DNA from: Clostridiales bacterium | GTDB taxonomy: Bacteria > Bacillota > Clostridia > Lachnospirales > Lachnospiraceae | DNA: 5,682 nucleotides | NCBI GenBank assembly: GCA_019420425.1 | Contig: JAHZHG010000118.1 | Location: forward strand, 1-5,682 | Direction of reading: 5' to 3' | Shown: positions 1 through 5,682 of the stretch, in pieces | How the letters are laid out: the number at the start of each line of letters is the position of its first letter | Position numbering within the stretch: the stretch's first letter is position 1 | The notes under the pieces: model-generated | The model's database searches: none | What the model was told of the DNA's origin: nothing | The model's input: the letters and a program-made list of their open reading frames with translations, nothing else | Translations under genes and position numbers: made by a program

Positions 1-1199
1 TGAAGAACAGAAGAAATGTAATCAACATCATCCGACAGAACAGCCCGATTAACAAAGCGGAAATCGCGAAAAAAACCGGCTTAAGCATCCCCACGGTAAT
101 GAAGATTACGGATGAGCTGGAGAAGCTGAAGCTGATCTGCTCCATTGGAAGGGGAGAATCCACCGGAGGAAAACCGCCGGAAATGCTGGAATTTGCCGTA
201 GAGGCCTTTTATCTGGTCGGTGTAGATATCGGAAGGAGCAGCGTGAAGGTCATCCTGATGGATATGGGCGCCAGGATTCATCATCGCCGAGAGCTGACAT
301 CCACGGGAACAGAGGAGGCAGAACGATTTCTCGAAAGAATCGCAGACGTGGTGGAGGAACTGATCAAAGATGCGCAGATCCCGGAAAAAAAGCTTCTCGG
401 CATAGGGATTGGCATGCCGGGAATCCTGGACACACAGGAGGGAAAGGTAATCTTTTCTCCAAATTTTATGTGGCGCGATGTGGATCTGCTGGCTATATTT
501 AAGCGGCGCTTCCCCTATCCCATACTGATGGAAAATGCCAACCGGGCGATGGCACTGGGAGAGCATTGGTTCGGAGTGAGCCAGGGCGTGGATCAGGTAC
601 TGACAGTTAATGTGGGCTACGGCATTGGAGCAGCCATGCTGGAAGAGCGCAAGATAAGCCGGGGCAGCAGCGGCTGCAGCGGGGAGCTGGGACATATGAT
701 CCTGAAAAAAGACGGAAACCTGTGCTCCTGCGGAAACAGAGGCTGCCTGGAGAGTATTTCCTCCGGTTACGCCATTGCCCAGGCAGCTAAGCAGAGGATA
801 GCGGAGGGCAGGGCATCCGAGCTGCTCGGTATGGCGGCGGAAAAGCTGGATGAAATAGAAGCAAAGCACGTATTCCAGGCGGCAGAGGCCGGAGATACAG
901 CGGCGCAGGAGATTGTACAGGAGGCCATAGAGTATCTGGGTATCGGGATTGCAAACTGCCTGAACATTCTGGATCCGGAGATGGTTGTCCTGGCGGGAGG
1001 CATCATGAAGTCGGCCGGTTATTTTTGGGATGAACTGGTAAAACAAATACGAAGCAATCAAATGAAATACTGCGCAGTAAATGTGGTAATTCGAAAGGGC
1101 GCGCTGGGAGAGGATGCCACAGCAATAGGAGCGGCCGTACTGCCGCTCAGACGGTTTATCAATTATGGCGCAAGCGAACATGCATTTATGGATCTGTAA
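1..1199 (+). CDS. ROK-family transcriptional repressor (XylR-like), 5' edge at window start
   Basis: Sugar-responsive DNA-binding repressor of the ROK family. The reading frame is open from base 3 (398 codons to the TAA at 1197-1199). Bases 1-2 are TG, so the start may be an xTG codon cut by the window edge, but a longer N-terminus is possible. Numbering from the codon at base 3: a MarR-type winged helix-turn-helix at about residues 5-62 (recognition helix SIPTVMKITDE, wing GRGESTGGKPPE), then the ROK sugar-kinase-like fold. The phosphate-loop motif reads DIGRS (D75-S79) where kinases have DIGGT. The catalytic Asp position is Ala (ENAN, A179), so kinase activity is not expected. The ROK zinc site is intact: H231, C241, C243, C248. 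It is a paralogue of the next gene; over the 49-residue HTH-wing segment I count 35 identities. The Arg of the usual GGKRP wing is Pro here. The ligand is unknown. It may control the downstream operon, its own gene, or both. Confidence 0.93.
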   Translation, partial: KNRRNVINIIRQNSPINKAEIAKKTGLSIPTVMKITDELEKLKLICSIGRGESTGGKPPEMLEFAVEAFYLVGVDIGRSSVKVILMDMGARIHHRRELTSTGTEEAERFLERIADVVEELIKDAQIPEKKLLGIGIGMPGILDTQEGKVIFSPNFMWRDVDLLAIFKRRFPYPILMENANRAMALGEHWFGVSQGVDQVLTVNVGYGIGAAMLEERKISRGSSGCSGELGHMILKKDGNLCSCGNRGCLESISSGYAIAQAAKQRIAEGRASELLGMAAEKLDEIEAKHVFQAAEAGDTAAQEIVQEAIEYLGIGIANCLNILDPEMVVLAGGIMKSAGYFWDELVKQIRSNQMKYCAVNVVIRKGALGEDATAIGAAVLPLRRFINYGASEHAFMDL

Positions 1200-1218
1200 A
1201 TTATACAGGTCCATTTTT
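1188..1218 (+). terminator. Intrinsic terminator overlapping the stop codon of the first ROK gene
   Basis: Bases 1188-1198 (ATGGATCTGTA) pair with 1204-1214 (TACAGGTCCAT) as an 11-bp stem with one G-U pair and a 5-base loop (AATTA). It runs into a T tract at 1214-1218. The TAA stop at 1197-1199 lies in the upstream arm and loop. The T tract is short (five), so termination may be partial. The position, just before a new strong promoter, supports separate transcription of the two ROK genes. Confidence 0.7.
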
Positions 1219-1258
1219 GTGCAGATTGCCAGAAATCAGGAATTTTGGAAAAAGGGGA

Positions 1259-1286
1259 TTGACATTTAATAAACAAATGGTATACT
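1259..1286 (+). promoter_or_regulatory. Sigma-A type promoter for the ROK-ABC transporter operon
   Basis: A perfect -35 box TTGACA (1259-1264) is followed, after 16 bases, by TATACT (1281-1286, one mismatch to TATAAT). It has a TGn extended -10 (TG at 1278-1279). The start site is predicted near 1292-1294. This gives a leader of about 160-180 bases before the second ROK gene. The region between terminator and promoter (1219-1258) shows nothing recognisable. The near-consensus boxes suggest a strong promoter that depends on repression for control. Confidence 0.85.
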
Positions 1287-1295
1287 AAAGACAAG

Positions 1296-1320
1296 TAAGT
1301 TATTTAAGTTAACTAAGAAA
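1296..1320 (+). promoter_or_regulatory. Putative ROK operator O1, just downstream of the predicted transcription start
   Basis: This AT-rich imperfect palindrome is centred on 1308, with 8 of 12 opposing positions complementary; the core is 1300-1316, TTATTTAAGTTAACTAA. It matches the reverse complement of the second site (1401-1425) at 20 of 25 positions. TTA...TAA-rich palindromes of this kind resemble XylR-type ROK operators. It lies at about +3 to +27 relative to the predicted start, where a bound repressor would block initiation or promoter clearance. Which ROK protein binds is inference. Confidence 0.6.
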
Positions 1321-1400
1321 CAGGACATACTCAATAATCGAAAAAAGAATATTCCCCGAAAGCTGTACATACTGCCGAAGGATTTTTATTTTTTCTCTAC

Positions 1401-1425
1401 TTACTTAGTTAAATTAAATTAGTAA
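1401..1425 (+). promoter_or_regulatory. Putative ROK operator O2 in the leader of the second ROK gene
   Basis: A 25-bp imperfect palindrome centred on 1413, with 10 of 12 base pairs complementary: outer arms TTACT (1401-1405) and AGTAA (1421-1425), inner arms TTAA and TTAA around the central A. It is related to O1 in the opposite orientation. It sits 50 bases before the start codon and about 105 bp, centre to centre, from O1. The stretch between them (1321-1400) includes a T-rich run at 1383-1394 but no convincing hairpin in front of it, so I do not call an attenuator there. Confidence 0.65.
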
Positions 1426-1475
1426 ACAAAAGCAAAACAGAGGGGGATGAAATTCTGGTAAGGTATGACAAAAAA

Positions 1476-2702
1476 ATGATCGCCCAATATAACCGGGTAA
1501 ACGTGCTCCAGATCATCCGAAAGGAAGGGCCGATCAATAAGGCGGAGATCGCGAAACGCACCGGCCTGAGTATTCCCACAGTGATGAAGATTACCGATGA
1601 AATACTGAGAAAAAACGTCATCTGTGTTGCCGGAAAGGGAGAGTCCAACGGGGGAAAGCGGCCTGAGCTTCTGGAGATTATGGACGGAACCTACTATATG
1701 ATTGGCCTTGACATCGGCCGCAGCCGTACCAGCGCGGTGATTATGAACCTGAAGGGGAAGGTAATCGCGCAGAGGATAATGAAAACCGGTCATACCAATC
1801 CCAAGGAAAAGCTGATGCTCCGTGTCCTGACGCTGACAGAACGGGCGATTGAAGACAGCCATATTCCGCTTTCTTCTTTTCTGGGAGTTGGGGTGGTCAC
1901 GCCGGGACTGATCGATCTGGAGGAGGGAAAGGTGCTCTATTCGCCGGACTTCGGCTGGGAGAACGTGGACATCCTGGAGCCCATCCGGGAACGGTTTGGC
2001 CTTCCGGTGCTGCTGGATAATTCCAACAAGGCGGTGGCCATGGGCGAAAAGTGGTTTGGCGTGGCAAAGGATTCTTCTTATTTTGTATGTGTAAATATGG
2101 GACATGGTATTGGGTCGGCAATCATGGAAAATGGAGAATTTTACCGGGGGAATTCAGGCAGCAGCGGTGAGATCGGCCATATTACCCTGGAGCCGGACGG
2201 CCCCTTATGTGAATGCGGAAACCGGGGCTGCCTGGAGGCCCTCGCTTCCGGAAAGGCGATTGCCAGAGAAGGAAGAAGAGCGGTGCAGGAAGGCGCCTCC
2301 ACACTGATTCTGGAAAAAGCAGAGTACGATCTGGATGCAATTGACGCGAAGGAGGTATTTGCGGCGGCCCGGGAGGGAGACCCGGCAGCAAAGGCAATCA
2401 TCGAACGGGCCGAAAAATACATCGGGATCGGCCTGGCCAGCTATATCAACCTGCTGGATCCGGATATGCTGGTGCTTGCCGGCGGCCTGACCAATGCCGG
2501 AAGCGAGTTTATCGACCGGATTAAAAAAATAGCAAAGGAGCGCCAGATGAAATTTGCCGGCCGGAAGGTAAAAATCCGCGTGGCTGAGCTGGGGGAGCTG
2601 GCTGCTGCGGTGGGAGCCGCGTCGATGATTCTGAAGCAGTTCATTGAGGAAGGAGATCAGATGCTGAAAAACGGGCAAACACCGCAAAAGAAAGGAAGGT
2701 AA
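1476..2702 (+). CDS. ROK-family transcriptional repressor (XylR-like), first gene of the sugar transport operon
   Basis: A 408-residue sugar-sensing repressor, normal length for the family. Winged HTH at residues about 8-67 (recognition helix SIPTVMKITDE, residues 32-42, identical to the upstream paralogue; wing GKGESNGGKRPE). The ROK fold follows. The phosphate-loop motif is DIGRS (79-83) rather than DIGGT. The catalytic-Asp position is Ser (DNSN, S183), so it should bind ligand without phosphorylating it. Zinc ligands H235, C245, C247 and C252 are present. The ATG at 1476 is the only in-frame ATG near the HTH, but its Shine-Dalgarno is weak (AAGG at 1460-1463, 12 bases away). A better one, AGAGGGGG at 1439-1446, is 29 bases upstream and 8 bases before an in-frame CTG at 1455. 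Starting there would add seven residues (MVRYDKK). It ends 5 bases before the ATPase gene, whose ribosome binding site lies in its last codons. It probably autoregulates through the two upstream palindromes. Confidence 0.93.
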   Translation: MIAQYNRVNVLQIIRKEGPINKAEIAKRTGLSIPTVMKITDEILRKNVICVAGKGESNGGKRPELLEIMDGTYYMIGLDIGRSRTSAVIMNLKGKVIAQRIMKTGHTNPKEKLMLRVLTLTERAIEDSHIPLSSFLGVGVVTPGLIDLEEGKVLYSPDFGWENVDILEPIRERFGLPVLLDNSNKAVAMGEKWFGVAKDSSYFVCVNMGHGIGSAIMENGEFYRGNSGSSGEIGHITLEPDGPLCECGNRGCLEALASGKAIAREGRRAVQEGASTLILEKAEYDLDAIDAKEVFAAAREGDPAAKAIIERAEKYIGIGLASYINLLDPDMLVLAGGLTNAGSEFIDRIKKIAKERQMKFAGRKVKIRVAELGELAAAVGAASMILKQFIEEGDQMLKNGQTPQKKGR

Positions 2703-2707
2703 GGAAA

Positions 2708-4204
2708 ATGGGTGAAGCGTACATATTTGAAGCTGTCGGAATTACCAAACAGTTTCCGGGTACAAAAGCGCTGGACAATGTTCAGCTGAAGGTCGCAAAG
2801 GGTGAGGTACATGCCCTGTGCGGAGAAAACGGGGCAGGAAAGTCTACGCTGATGAATATTATCGGCGGTCTGTTTCCACCGACGGAAGGAAAACTGTTTT
2901 TTGAGGGAAAAGAGATAGAACCCAAAAATCCGAGAGAATCGCAGCGTATCGGGATTGGGTTTGTGCATCAGGAGTTGAGCCTGTGCCCGCATCTGACCGC
3001 AGCGGAAAACATTTATATCGGAAGGCTCCCGCACAAGGGCGACCGGATCGATTTCAAAAAACTGTGGAAGGATGCAGACGAGGTATTGGGCAGGTTCGGA
3101 GCGAACTTTAGTTCAAAAACCCAGGTGTCCGAACTGACCGTAAGCGAGCAGCAGCTGGTGGAGATTGCAAAATCCGTATCCATGAATTGCAAGCTGCTGA
3201 TTCTCGACGAGCCGACCTCCTCGCTGACCGACAAGGAGACCAAAAAGCTCTTTGAGGTGGTGCGCAGCCTGAAGGCAGAAGGAATGGCCGTGCTGTTTAT
3301 TTCCCACCGGATGCCCGAAATCTTTGCCATTTGTGACAAGGTGACGGTATTTAAGGATGGCAAATACGTATGCACAATGGATACGAAGGACATCAACGCA
3401 GACGACATCATCCGGGCGATGGTCGGACGGGAGCTGGGGAATCTGTATCCGCCAAAGAGCAGCCGGATCGACGAGGAGCAGGAAATTCTCCGGGTAGAGC
3501 ATCTCAGCGGCAGCCGGTTCAGCGATGTCAGCTTTTCGCTGAAAAGGGGAGAGATTCTGGGCTTTGCCGGTCTGGTAGGCGCGGGACGAAGCGAAATCAT
3601 GCGGGCGCTGTGCGCGATTGATCCCAAAACCAGCGGTACCGTCTGGCTGAATGGAAAAGAACAGAAGTTCAGGGACTATCGGGATGCGGTAAACGAGGGA
3701 ATCTGTTATCTGACTGAGGACCGGAAAAATCAGGGATTGTTTCTGGAAATGAGCATCAAGAGCAACATGACCAGTGCAAATCTGAAAGCCGTTTCCAAAG
3801 GAATATGGCTGCAGGAGAAGCTGGAACGGAAGCTGGCGGACACCTATGTGGAGCAGCTGTCCATTAAGATTCCCGGAATTGAGTATCCGATCAGCAGCCT
3901 TTCCGGCGGAAACCAGCAGAAATGCCTTCTGGGAAAATGGCTTTCCATTCATCCCAAGCTGATTATCATGGACGAGCCGACCAGAGGTATCGACGTGGGG
4001 GCAAAATCAGAAATCCACAATCTGCTGAGAAAGCTGGCGGAGGAAGGCGTTGGCGTGATTAGTGTTTCCAGTGAACTGCCGGAGGTCCTGGGGGTCAGCG
4101 ACCGGATTATTGTGGTGCATGAGGGAACACTGGCAGGCGAGGTCAGCGGCGAGGAGCTGGCAACAGAAGAAAACATTATGCGTTTGGCATCCGGTGAACA
4201 GTAA
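2708..4204 (+). CDS. Sugar ABC transporter ATP-binding protein, two fused nucleotide-binding domains (RbsA/MglA type)
   Basis: This 498-residue cytoplasmic ATPase energises sugar import and has the standard length of the RbsA/MglA/XylG family. Domain 1: Walker A GENGAGKST (39-47), Q-loop Q88, degenerate signature LTVSEQQ (143-149), Walker B with D167-E168, and switch His H200 (ISHRM). Domain 2: a degenerate Walker A GLVGAGRSE (288-296, Arg for Lys), canonical signature LSGGNQQK (398-405), Walker B with D422-E423, and SSELPE (454-459) with Ser at the switch-His position. These asymmetric changes are typical of the family, not signs of decay: the canonical composite site pairs Walker A of domain 1 with the signature of domain 2. 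The ATG at 2708 is served by AAGGAAGG at 2692-2699, inside the end of the ROK gene, so translation is probably coupled. The permease starts 22 bases after the stop. The substrate cannot be read from this subunit. Confidence 0.97.
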   Translation: MGEAYIFEAVGITKQFPGTKALDNVQLKVAKGEVHALCGENGAGKSTLMNIIGGLFPPTEGKLFFEGKEIEPKNPRESQRIGIGFVHQELSLCPHLTAAENIYIGRLPHKGDRIDFKKLWKDADEVLGRFGANFSSKTQVSELTVSEQQLVEIAKSVSMNCKLLILDEPTSSLTDKETKKLFEVVRSLKAEGMAVLFISHRMPEIFAICDKVTVFKDGKYVCTMDTKDINADDIIRAMVGRELGNLYPPKSSRIDEEQEILRVEHLSGSRFSDVSFSLKRGEILGFAGLVGAGRSEIMRALCAIDPKTSGTVWLNGKEQKFRDYRDAVNEGICYLTEDRKNQGLFLEMSIKSNMTSANLKAVSKGIWLQEKLERKLADTYVEQLSIKIPGIEYPISSLSGGNQQKCLLGKWLSIHPKLIIMDEPTRGIDVGAKSEIHNLLRKLAEEGVGVISVSSELPEVLGVSDRIIVVHEGTLAGEVSGEELATEENIMRLASGEQ

Positions 4205-4226
4205 CAGGGTAAAGGAGAAGGATACG

Positions 4227-5225
4227 ATGAAAAAGGATAATTTTTTGAAACGGTTTTTTGCACAGCGGGAAGCAGGCGTATTTGTAATCACGATCATTGC
4301 CATTTTGCTGGTGCAGCTTATACAGCCCAAGTTTTTGAACTATAACAATCTGAAAAGCATTATGATTTCTGTTTCTACGGATGGCCTTATGGCGATCGGC
4401 CTGTGTATCGCACTGATTCTGGGCGGAATCGAGCTGAGCGTCGGCGGTGTGGCGGCAATGAGCTGCGTAATCTCCGGATACCTCTGCCTGCATGGCTGGA
4501 ATATCTGGGTCGCTTGTCTGATTGCTATTCTGGCGGGCGTATTTGTGGGCCTGTTTAACGGTGTGATGGTCAGCAAGGTAGGGCTGCCGCCCTTCATTGT
4601 CACCCTGGGTATGCAGGGGCTTTCCAGAGGAGTTGCCTATATCCTGACGGAAGGTTCTCCCCTTTCCCTTTCCGGGTATCTGCCGGATGCCTTCCGTTTT
4701 CTGGCTACCGGAACGGTTGCAGGTATTCCGATGCTGTTTATCATCTTTGTTATCGTGGCCGTGATTGCCCATATTCTGCTGAAACGGTCGAATGTATGCC
4801 GGAGCATCTTCTATGTGGGCAGCAACGAGAACGCGGCAAAGCTCTCTGCGATCAATGTGGATAAGGTAAAAATCTGGGTATATGTCATTATTGCCCTTTT
4901 ATCCACGGCAGCCGGTATCCTGAGCCTGGGGCGGTTTAACGTGGCAACCCCGGAGCTGAGCGTGGGAGCAGAAACCACGGCGATCTCCGCAGCGGTAATC
5001 GGCGGAACCTCATTTACCGGCGGTGTGGGAAGCATCCTGGGCACCTTCCTTGGGATTGTACTGTTGAAGGTAGTCAATTCCGCTATGGTTATGCTGAACA
5101 TTTCCGTATACTGGCAGGACTTTGTACAGGGCGCAATTCTGGTAGGAGCAGTTACCCTGGACTATGTCAGCCACAAGCAGTCGGGACGTCCCAGCATGCT
5201 GCAGAGGCTTCTGGGCAAAAAATAA
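4227..5225 (+). CDS. Sugar ABC transporter permease (RbsC type)
   Basis: A 332-residue integral membrane protein, expected to work as a homodimer in a ribose-type importer (BPD_transp_2-like family). A short basic N-terminus (MKKDNFLKRFF) precedes the first membrane segment at about residues 16-34. Several more hydrophobic segments follow. Family hallmarks are GGIELSVGG (66-74; the usual motif is GGIDLSVG, so Glu replaces Asp), the cytoplasmic coupling segment around NENAAKLSAINVDKVKI, and GGTSFTGGVGSILG near the C-terminus. The start at 4227 is chosen because AGGAG at 4213-4217 lies 9 bases upstream and the hydrophobic protein begins there. The frame stays open back to 4062, but that extension lies inside the ATPase gene. 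It follows the ATPase by 22 bases and precedes the binding protein by 95 bases, a normal RbsA-RbsC-RbsB order. Confidence 0.96.
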   Translation: MKKDNFLKRFFAQREAGVFVITIIAILLVQLIQPKFLNYNNLKSIMISVSTDGLMAIGLCIALILGGIELSVGGVAAMSCVISGYLCLHGWNIWVACLIAILAGVFVGLFNGVMVSKVGLPPFIVTLGMQGLSRGVAYILTEGSPLSLSGYLPDAFRFLATGTVAGIPMLFIIFVIVAVIAHILLKRSNVCRSIFYVGSNENAAKLSAINVDKVKIWVYVIIALLSTAAGILSLGRFNVATPELSVGAETTAISAAVIGGTSFTGGVGSILGTFLGIVLLKVVNSAMVMLNISVYWQDFVQGAILVGAVTLDYVSHKQSGRPSMLQRLLGKK

Positions 5226-5240
5226 GGCGTATTTCATTTG

Positions 5241-5272
5241 ATTCACCGGGGATGCGTACGATCCCCATGAAT
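5241..5272 (+). promoter_or_regulatory. Intergenic stem-loop between permease and binding-protein genes
   Basis: GGGGAT (5248-5253) pairs with ATCCCC (5261-5266) around a 7-base loop, GCGTACG. An outer helix, ATTCA (5241-5245) with TGAAT (5268-5272), extends it across a small internal loop, giving 11 pairs in total. No T run follows (ATATATAAC), so it is not a standard terminator. Likely roles are an mRNA processing or 3'-end stabilising element, which would allow different levels of membrane and binding subunits, or partial attenuation. The rest of the 95-base gap shows only the ribosome binding site GGAGG at 5308-5312. Confidence 0.55.
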
Positions 5273-5320
5273 ATATAACACATCAAATTATTATTCTTAA
5301 AGGTATTGGAGGAAAAAGGT

Positions 5321-5682
5321 ATGAAAAGAAAACTGATGAGCGTATTGTTAACCACGGCAGTTGCAGTTGGAGCACTCAGCGGAAGCGTGCTGACCACTCA
5401 GGCAGCGTCTCTGCAGGGAGATTCTTCCGAGGAATATTACATGGTAAGCTTCCTTTCCGGTATTGATTACTGGAAAACCTGCTTCAAGGGCATGGAGGAT
5501 GCGGCAAATCTGCTCGGTGTTACGGCAAAGTATACCGGACAGACGGATGCAGACGTGGCAGGACAGGTAGCTGTACTGGAGCAGGTGATCGCTATGGATC
5601 CGGCAGGTATCGCCGTAACCTGTGTAAATTCCACCGCACTGGCAGACACCATCAACTCGGCGATTGATTCCGGCATCAAGGT
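5321..5682 (+). CDS. Sugar-binding protein of the ABC transporter (RbsB-like, Peripla_BP_4 type), 3' end outside window
   Basis: An extracellular solute-binding protein that delivers sugar to the permease; only the first 120 codons are visible of a family usually around 300-380 residues. The start is clear: GGAGG (5308-5312), 8 bases, then ATG. A basic N-terminus (MKRK) and hydrophobic core (about 5-24) form a signal peptide. A signal-peptidase I site is plausible after TQA (A28). No cysteine occurs before residue 52 (YWKTC). The lipobox-like stretch is LSGS (19-22), with Ser where a lipoprotein would have Cys. The mature part has the type-I binding fold pattern: a first beta strand YYMVSFLSG, a helix with FKGMEDAANLLGV, strand TAKYTGQ, then helix QVAVLEQVIAMDPAGIAV, and a strand leading to CVNSTALADTINSAIDSGIKV. 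Placement after ATPase and permease supports the role. The ligand is not identifiable; ribose is only one possibility. Confidence 0.93.
   Translation, partial: MKRKLMSVLLTTAVAVGALSGSVLTTQAASLQGDSSEEYYMVSFLSGIDYWKTCFKGMEDAANLLGVTAKYTGQTDADVAGQVAVLEQVIAMDPAGIAVTCVNSTALADTINSAIDSGIK

Noticed and set aside
81..1214. A 377-codon open frame on the minus strand, antisense to the first ROK gene, with further long antisense frames at 1419-2105 and 3113-3952
   Set aside because: They have no recognisable domains and lie opposite genes with clear family motifs. Their amino-acid content (Cys, His, Gln, Ser rich) is typical of antisense shadows of codon-biased genes.
1325..1373. Direct repeat ACATACT at 1325-1331 and 1367-1373
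   Set aside because: Only seven bases long, expected by chance, and with no relation to the palindromes or promoter.
1321..1400. Possible attenuator or riboswitch in the leader, because of the T-rich run at 1383-1394
   Set aside because: I could find only 3 to 6 bp weak pairings before the T run (for example around GCTGTACATACTGC, 1362-1375). There is no competing structure and no known riboswitch core.
3569..3595. Degenerate Walker A in the second ATPase domain as a sign of pseudogenisation
   Set aside because: Arg for Lys here, and Ser for the switch His later, are normal in the RbsA/MglA family. The reading frame is intact and full length.
4062..4226. Extension of the permease frame 55 codons upstream of 4227
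   Set aside because: It overlaps the ATPase gene in another frame and has no family similarity. A good ribosome binding site and a typical permease N-terminus mark 4227 as the start.
4240..4262. cre-like sequence (TGAAACGGTTTTTT) at the start of the permease gene
   Set aside because: It does not match the spacing of the catabolite-repression consensus (the central CG is one base off and the right arm lacks CA), and it lies within coding sequence.

Overview
The window looks like chromosomal DNA from a Firmicute, probably a gut Clostridium or Lachnospiraceae relative. The evidence is GGAGG-type ribosome binding sites, a consensus sigma-A promoter, moderate GC coding with AT-rich intergenic DNA, and XylR-like ROK repressors. 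The genus cannot be determined from this sequence. All genes are on the + strand.

Layout: (1) 1-1199, a ROK-family repressor open at the window edge, ending in a terminator hairpin that overlaps its stop codon. (2) 1200-1475, a regulatory region with a strong promoter (TTGACA / extended TATACT) and two related AT-rich palindromes whose centres are 105 bp apart. (3) 1476-2702, a second, paralogous ROK repressor. (4) 2708-4204, a two-domain sugar ABC ATPase. (5) 4227-5225, a ribose-type permease. (6) 5226-5320, an intergenic hairpin. (7) 5321 to the end, the N-terminal third or so of a ribose-type periplasmic-binding-protein-like sugar binding protein.

Together genes 2 to 5 form an apparent operon for ATP-driven import of a monosaccharide or similar small polyol or sugar. 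The likely logic is that one or both ROK proteins bind the paired operators and shut off the promoter until the sugar, or a derivative, binds the repressor. The first operon gene is itself a ROK repressor, so the system should be autoregulated. No catabolic gene is visible, so the substrate cannot be assigned.

I see no mobile element, CRISPR array, RNA gene or novel defence-type system; this is mostly a conventional sugar-uptake locus. The points worth a second look are the twin operators at helical spacing, two repressors sharing an identical recognition helix with one altered wing residue, the uncertain start of the second repressor, and a binding protein that lacks the lipobox cysteine.
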